Source: Nostoc sp. ATCC 53789 (lineage in GTDB: Bacteria; Cyanobacteriota; Cyanobacteriia; Cyanobacteriales; Nostocaceae). From it: a DNA stretch of 64,000 nucleotides. The translations under genes and the position numbers were made by a program. The notes below the pieces were generated by a model. That model was given only the letters and a program-made list of their open reading frames with translations, was not told the DNA's origin and did no database searches. Below, one piece after another: positions 25,201-31,200 of the stretch. The stretch's first letter is position 1; every line of letters begins with the position of its first letter. The stretch lies in contig NZ_CP046703.1 in NCBI RefSeq assembly GCF_009873495.1, forward strand, positions 434,001 to 498,000, written 5' to 3'.

Positions 25201-28200
25201 AAAATAGTGCAATCTCCAGTTGCCAGTCCCCGCCTCTATAAAACCGGAGATTTGGCTCGTTATTTACCAGATGGCAATATAGAATATCTGGGACGTATCG
25301 ACAATCAAGTAAAAATCCGTGGATTCCGTATCGAATTGGGAGAAATCGAGGCAGCACTAAGTCAACATAAAGATGTGCAAACATCTGTAGTCATCGTCCG
25401 CGAAGATATTCCTGGTGATAAGCGCCTAGTCTCGTACATCGTACTGCAACCAGAGCAGACAACCACAGTTAAAGAACTGCGTAGCTTTCTCAAAGAAAAG
25501 CTACCAGACTACATGGTACCAAGTGCGATCGCCATCTTAGAATCTTTACCCCTAACCTCCAACGGCAAAATAGACCGTCGCGCCTTACCAGCACCAGAGC
25601 CAAGTGGTACATTATCAGATAAATATGTAGCTCCACGCACGCCCCTAGAAGAAATCCTGGCACTTATTTGGCAAGAAGTCCTAAAAATAGAGCTTGTAGG
25701 CAGATATGATAACTTTTTTACCTTGGGAGGACACTCGCTATTAGCAACGCAACTCGTCTCTCGTATCCGTAGCAGCTTGAAAGTAGAACTGCCATTACGT
25801 TCGTTATTTGCTGCACCAACAATTGCAGAGTTAGCACAATTAATTCAGCAATTACAGCAACAAGACTTAGAACTTGCCGCACCACCCATCTTAAGGCGGA
25901 CAAACAATGCAGAACTACCATTGTCTTATGCTCAACAGCGTTTGTGGTTTTTAGACCAGTTCGAGCCGGACAGTCCCTTCTACAACATCCCAATTGGGTT
26001 GCGCTTTGTCGGAAGTGTGAATATTGCCGCTTTGGAACAAAGCTTCAAGGAAATTATTCATCGCCACGAAGCATTACGCACTAATTTTGTTTCCGTTGAT
26101 GGAAAACCAACTCAAATCATTCATCAAATAGAACCGAATTGGTCACTGACAGTTGTTGAATTGCAGCATTTAGCCTTAACAGAACAAGAAATAGCTGCAC
26201 AGAAATTAGTCCAACAACAAGCAATTGAGCCTTTTGACTTAGCTCATGATGCATTAATCAGAGCCACATTAGTGGTGTTGTCTCCTATAGAACAGTGGTT
26301 ATCAGTGTCTATCCATCACGTTGTTAGTGATGGCTGGTCAATAGGTGTGTTTGTTGAGGAATTACAAGCGCTGTATAATGCTTATTCTCAAGGTCAACCG
26401 TCACCCTTATTACCACTGCCAATTCAGTACGCAGATTTTGCAATTTGGCAAAGACAATGGTTAGTGGGGGAAGTACTCAACAACCAATTGAGTTACTGGA
26501 AAGAACAATTGGCTAATGCACCTACCTTCTTGCCACTACCCACAGACAGACCCAGACCTGCTGTGCAGACTTTCAATGGCGCATATCTTGAGTTTGCCCT
26601 GTCTGTTGAGTTAACTCAACAACTAACCAAACTGAGTCAACAACAAGGGGTGACTTTGTTTATGACTTTGTTGGCGGCTTATAATACCCTGCTTTATCGC
26701 TACACCGGACAAGAAGATATATTGGTGGGTTCGCCAATTGCTAACCGCGATCGCACCGAAATAGAAGGGTTAATTGGCTTTTTTGTCAATACCTTAGTCA
26801 TGCGGACTGAGATATCAGGCGATCGCAGTTTTAGCGAATTACTGACTCGCGTCCGTGACATGGCAATGGAGGCATACGCTCATCAGAACTTACCTTTTGA
26901 AATGCTGGTAGAAGCATTACAGGCAGAACGGAATCTTAGCCATACACCACTGTTTCAGGTAATGTTTGTCCTCCAAAATGCGCCCACTGCATCTGGATTA
27001 GACCTAACTGGGCTAAATGTCAGTCCATTACCAGTAAAACTGACAACTTCCAGGTTTGATTTAACCTTAATCATGCAGAACAGTCCTACTGGGCTGATAG
27101 GATTGTGGGAGTACAGCACTGACTTGTTTGATGCTAGTACTATCGATCGCATGACAAGTCATTTTGTCACCTTGCTTGAAGGCATTGTTGCTAATCCTCA
27201 ACAGCAAATCTCACAATTGCCTCTGCTGAGTGAAGTTGAGCAACAAAAATTACTTTTTGAGTGGAACGATACTCAAGTTGATTATCCCCTTGATCAGTGC
27301 ATTCATCAGTTGTTTGAGGAACAGGTAAAACTGACACCCAATGCAGTGGCAGTGGAGTTTAAAGAGCAACAACTTACTTACAACCAATTAAACGATCGCG
27401 CTAACCAGTTGGCGCACTACTTGCAGTCTTTGGGTGTAAAACCAGATACCTTAGTTGGTCTATGTGTAGAACGTTCTTTGGAGATGGTCATTGGACTGTT
27501 GGGAATTCTCAAAGCAGGGGGAGCGTATGTACCACTTGATCCAGAGTATCCAACTGAGCGTTTGAGCTTTATTTTAGAGGATACTCAAGTTAAAGTCTTG
27601 CTCACCCAGCGATCGCTTCTTGACCGACTGCCCCAGTGTGAAAAAGCAGGGGGGCAGGGAGCAGGGAGCAGGGGAGAAAGTCCATCTACAAGGGATAGGG
27701 CTTCAACCAAAGGGAAAGAGGAGGTTTTGAGTCTTCCTGCTTCTTATCAAACACAGCTTGTTTGCCTAGATACTGACGCTGAATTAATTTCTCAGTGCAG
27801 CCAGGATAATCTCATCACTGGCGTACAAGCTAATAACTTAGGTTACATAATTTACACTTCTGGTTCTACAGGTCAACCAAAGGGTATAGCCATGAATCAG
27901 CTTGCCCTTTGCAATCTGATTTTGTGGCATCCAGACAATCTGAAAATTGCTCGTGGAGCAAAAACCCTACAATTTGCTTCGATTAACTTTGATGTCTCCT
28001 TCCAAGAAATCTTCACTACTTGGTGTTCTGGCGGTACATTGTTCTTAATAACTAAGGAATTACGCCACGATACCTCAAATTTGTTAAGAGTAATCCAAGA
28101 AAAAGCAATTCAAAGAATGTTTCTCCCCGTTGTGGGATTACAACAACTAGCAGAATTCGCTGTTGGTAGTGAGTTAGTAAATACTCATTTGCGGGAAATC

Positions 28201-31200
28201 ATTACTGCTGGGGAACAGTTGCAGATTACTCCTGCCATTTCCAAGTGGCTGAGTCAGCTAAGTGACTGTACTCTGCACAATCATTACGGGCCATCCGAGA
28301 GCCATGTAGCCACCAGTTTTACTTTGCCTAATTTAGTAAACACTTGGCCGCTACTACCTCCAATTGGGCGACCTATTTCTAATACTCAAATCTACATCCT
28401 AGATAAATATTTACAGCCTGTACCCATTGGTGTACCAGGGGAAGTGTACATTGCTGGTGTGCTTTTAGCCAGAGGCTACTTGAACCGCCCAGAGTTAACA
28501 CAAGAAAAATTCATCCAAAACCCCTTCGGTGGAAGCAGGGGAGCAGGGGAGCAGGGGAGCAGGGGAGCAGAGGAGCAGTCTTTCCCCTCTGCCCCCCATT
28601 CCCTCTGCCCCTCTGCCTCTTCTGAGCGCCTTTACAAAACTGGGGATCTAGCACGTTATCTGCCAGATGGCAATATCGAATACTTAGGACGCATTGACAA
28701 TCAGGTGAAAATTCGCGGTTTCCGCATCGAGTTGGGCGAAATTGAAGCTGTACTGAGCCAACATATTAATGTACAAGCTTCTTGTGCGGTTGTGCGAGAA
28801 GATACCCCAGGTGATAAACGCTTAGTCGCTTACATTGTGCCACAGCCAGAGCAGAGAGTCTCTGTAAACGTTGTGCGTAGCTTCCTGAAGGAGAAGTTAC
28901 CAGAGTATATGCTGCCAAGTGCAATAGTTATCTTGGAAGCTCTACCGATTACCTCCAACGGAAAATTAGACCGTCGCGTATTGCCTGCACCTGATTTACA
29001 CAGTCAATTATCAGATCAGTATGTTGCTCCACGTAACCCAATTGAAGAAATTTTGTCACTAATTTGGGCGCAAGTGCTGAAAGTAGAGCTTGTGGGCATA
29101 CATGATAACTTCTTTGAACTTGGAGGACATTCGCTACTAGCAACGCAACTGGTTTCCCGCATCCGCACCAACTTGAAAGTAGAACTGCCATTACGTGAGT
29201 TATTTGCTGCACCAACAATTGCTCAATTAGCGCCAATTATTCAACGGTTACAGCAACAAGACTTAGAACTTATTGCCCCACCCATCTTAAAGCGGGCAGA
29301 GAATGCAGAACTCCCACTGTCTTATGCTCAACAGCGTTTGTGGTTTTTAGACAAGTTAAACCCGAACAGTGCCTCATACAACATCCCCATTGGTTTGCGC
29401 TTAGTCGGAACTGTTAATGTTGCCGCCTTAGAACAAAGCTTGATTAAAATTATTCATCGCCACGAGGCATTACGTACTAATTTTATTACTGTTGATGGAA
29501 AGCTTTCACAAATTGTTCAAACTCAAACGAATTGGACAGTTGCAGTTGTTGACTTACAGCATTTACCCGTAACAGAACAAGAAATCGCTGCACAGCAATT
29601 AGTTCAACAACAAGCAATTCAGCCTTTTGACTTAGCAAATGAAGCATTAATCAGAGCGACATTAATGATACTGTCCGAGACAGAACAGTGGTTATTAGTG
29701 TGTATGCACCACGTTGTCTCTGATGGCTGGTCAATAGGTGTGTTTGTCCAGGAGTTACAAGCACTATACAATGCTTATTCTGAAGGTCAACCGTCACCTT
29801 TAACACCACTGCCGATTCAGTATGCAGATTTTGCCTTATGGCAAAGACAATGGTTGCAAGGAGAAGTACTGAAGAGCCAATTGAGTTACTGGGAACAACA
29901 ATTGGCAAATGCACCCACGTTCTTGCCATTACCCACAGATAGACCTAGACCTGCTGTGCAGACTTTCAATGGCGCATATCTTGAGTTTGCCTTGTCTGGT
30001 GAACTAACTCAACGGTTGGTGCAGCTGAGTCAAAAGCAAGGGGTGACTTTGTTTATGACCTTGTTAGCGGCATATAATACCCTGCTTTATCGCTACACGG
30101 GACAATCAGATATTTTGGTGGGGACACCAATTGCTAACCGCGATCGCACTGAAATAGAAGGGTTAATTGGCTTTTTTGTCAATACCTTAGTCATGCGGAC
30201 TGATTTATCTCTTAATCCTAGTTTTAACGAATTACTCCCACGTATCCGAGAAATGGCACTGTCCGCCTACGCTCATCAAGATTTGCCCTTTGAGATGTTG
30301 GTGGAAACTCTGCAACCAGAAAGAGACATGAGTCATACACCACTATTTCAGGTGATGTTTGGTCTCCAGAACGCTCCCATGTCTGAAATAGAGTTGACTG
30401 GGTTAACTGTAAGTTCCTTGCCAATAGAAAGTTCCACGGCAAAGATTGATTTAACTTTATCAATGGAAAACACTAGTACTGGACTAGTGGGAGGGTGGGA
30501 ATACAACACTGACTTGTTTGATAGCAGCACTATCGAAAGGATGACGGGTCATTTTCTGACACTGCTAGAAGGTATTGTTGCTAATCCCAGCGATCGCATT
30601 TCTCAATTGCCAATGTTAACAGCATCTGAGCAACAGCAATTATTAGTTGAGTGGAATGATACTCAGGTAGACTACGCCTTCGATAAATGTATTCATCAGT
30701 TGTTTGAAGAACAGGTGGAACGTACACCCGATGCCGTGGCGGTGGTATTTGAGAATCAACAACTGACTTACCACCAGTTGAATTGTCGTGCTAACCAGTT
30801 GGCGCATTACTTGCGCTCATTGGGTGTCAAACCAGATGCGCTGGTGGGTATTTGTGTAGAACGTTCTTTAGATATAGTGGTAGGACTGTTGGGGATTTTC
30901 AAGGCTGGTGGAGCTTATGTAGCCCTTGATCCAGACTATCCTCAAGAGCGCTTGCGCTTCATGTTAGAAGATGCTCAAGTTTCGGTACTGCTGACTCAAC
31001 AACGACTTATTCACAGACTTCCTGAGCATCAAGCAAAACTTGTCTGCCTAGATGAAGCCTGGGAAGAAATTGCCCAAAACAATCAAGATAACCTCAGCAG
31101 TGGAGTCAAAGCTTCTCATCTAGCTTATGTGATTTACACTTCAGGATCTACAGGTAGACCTAAAGGTGTCATGGTTGAGCATAGGGGACTATGCAACTTA

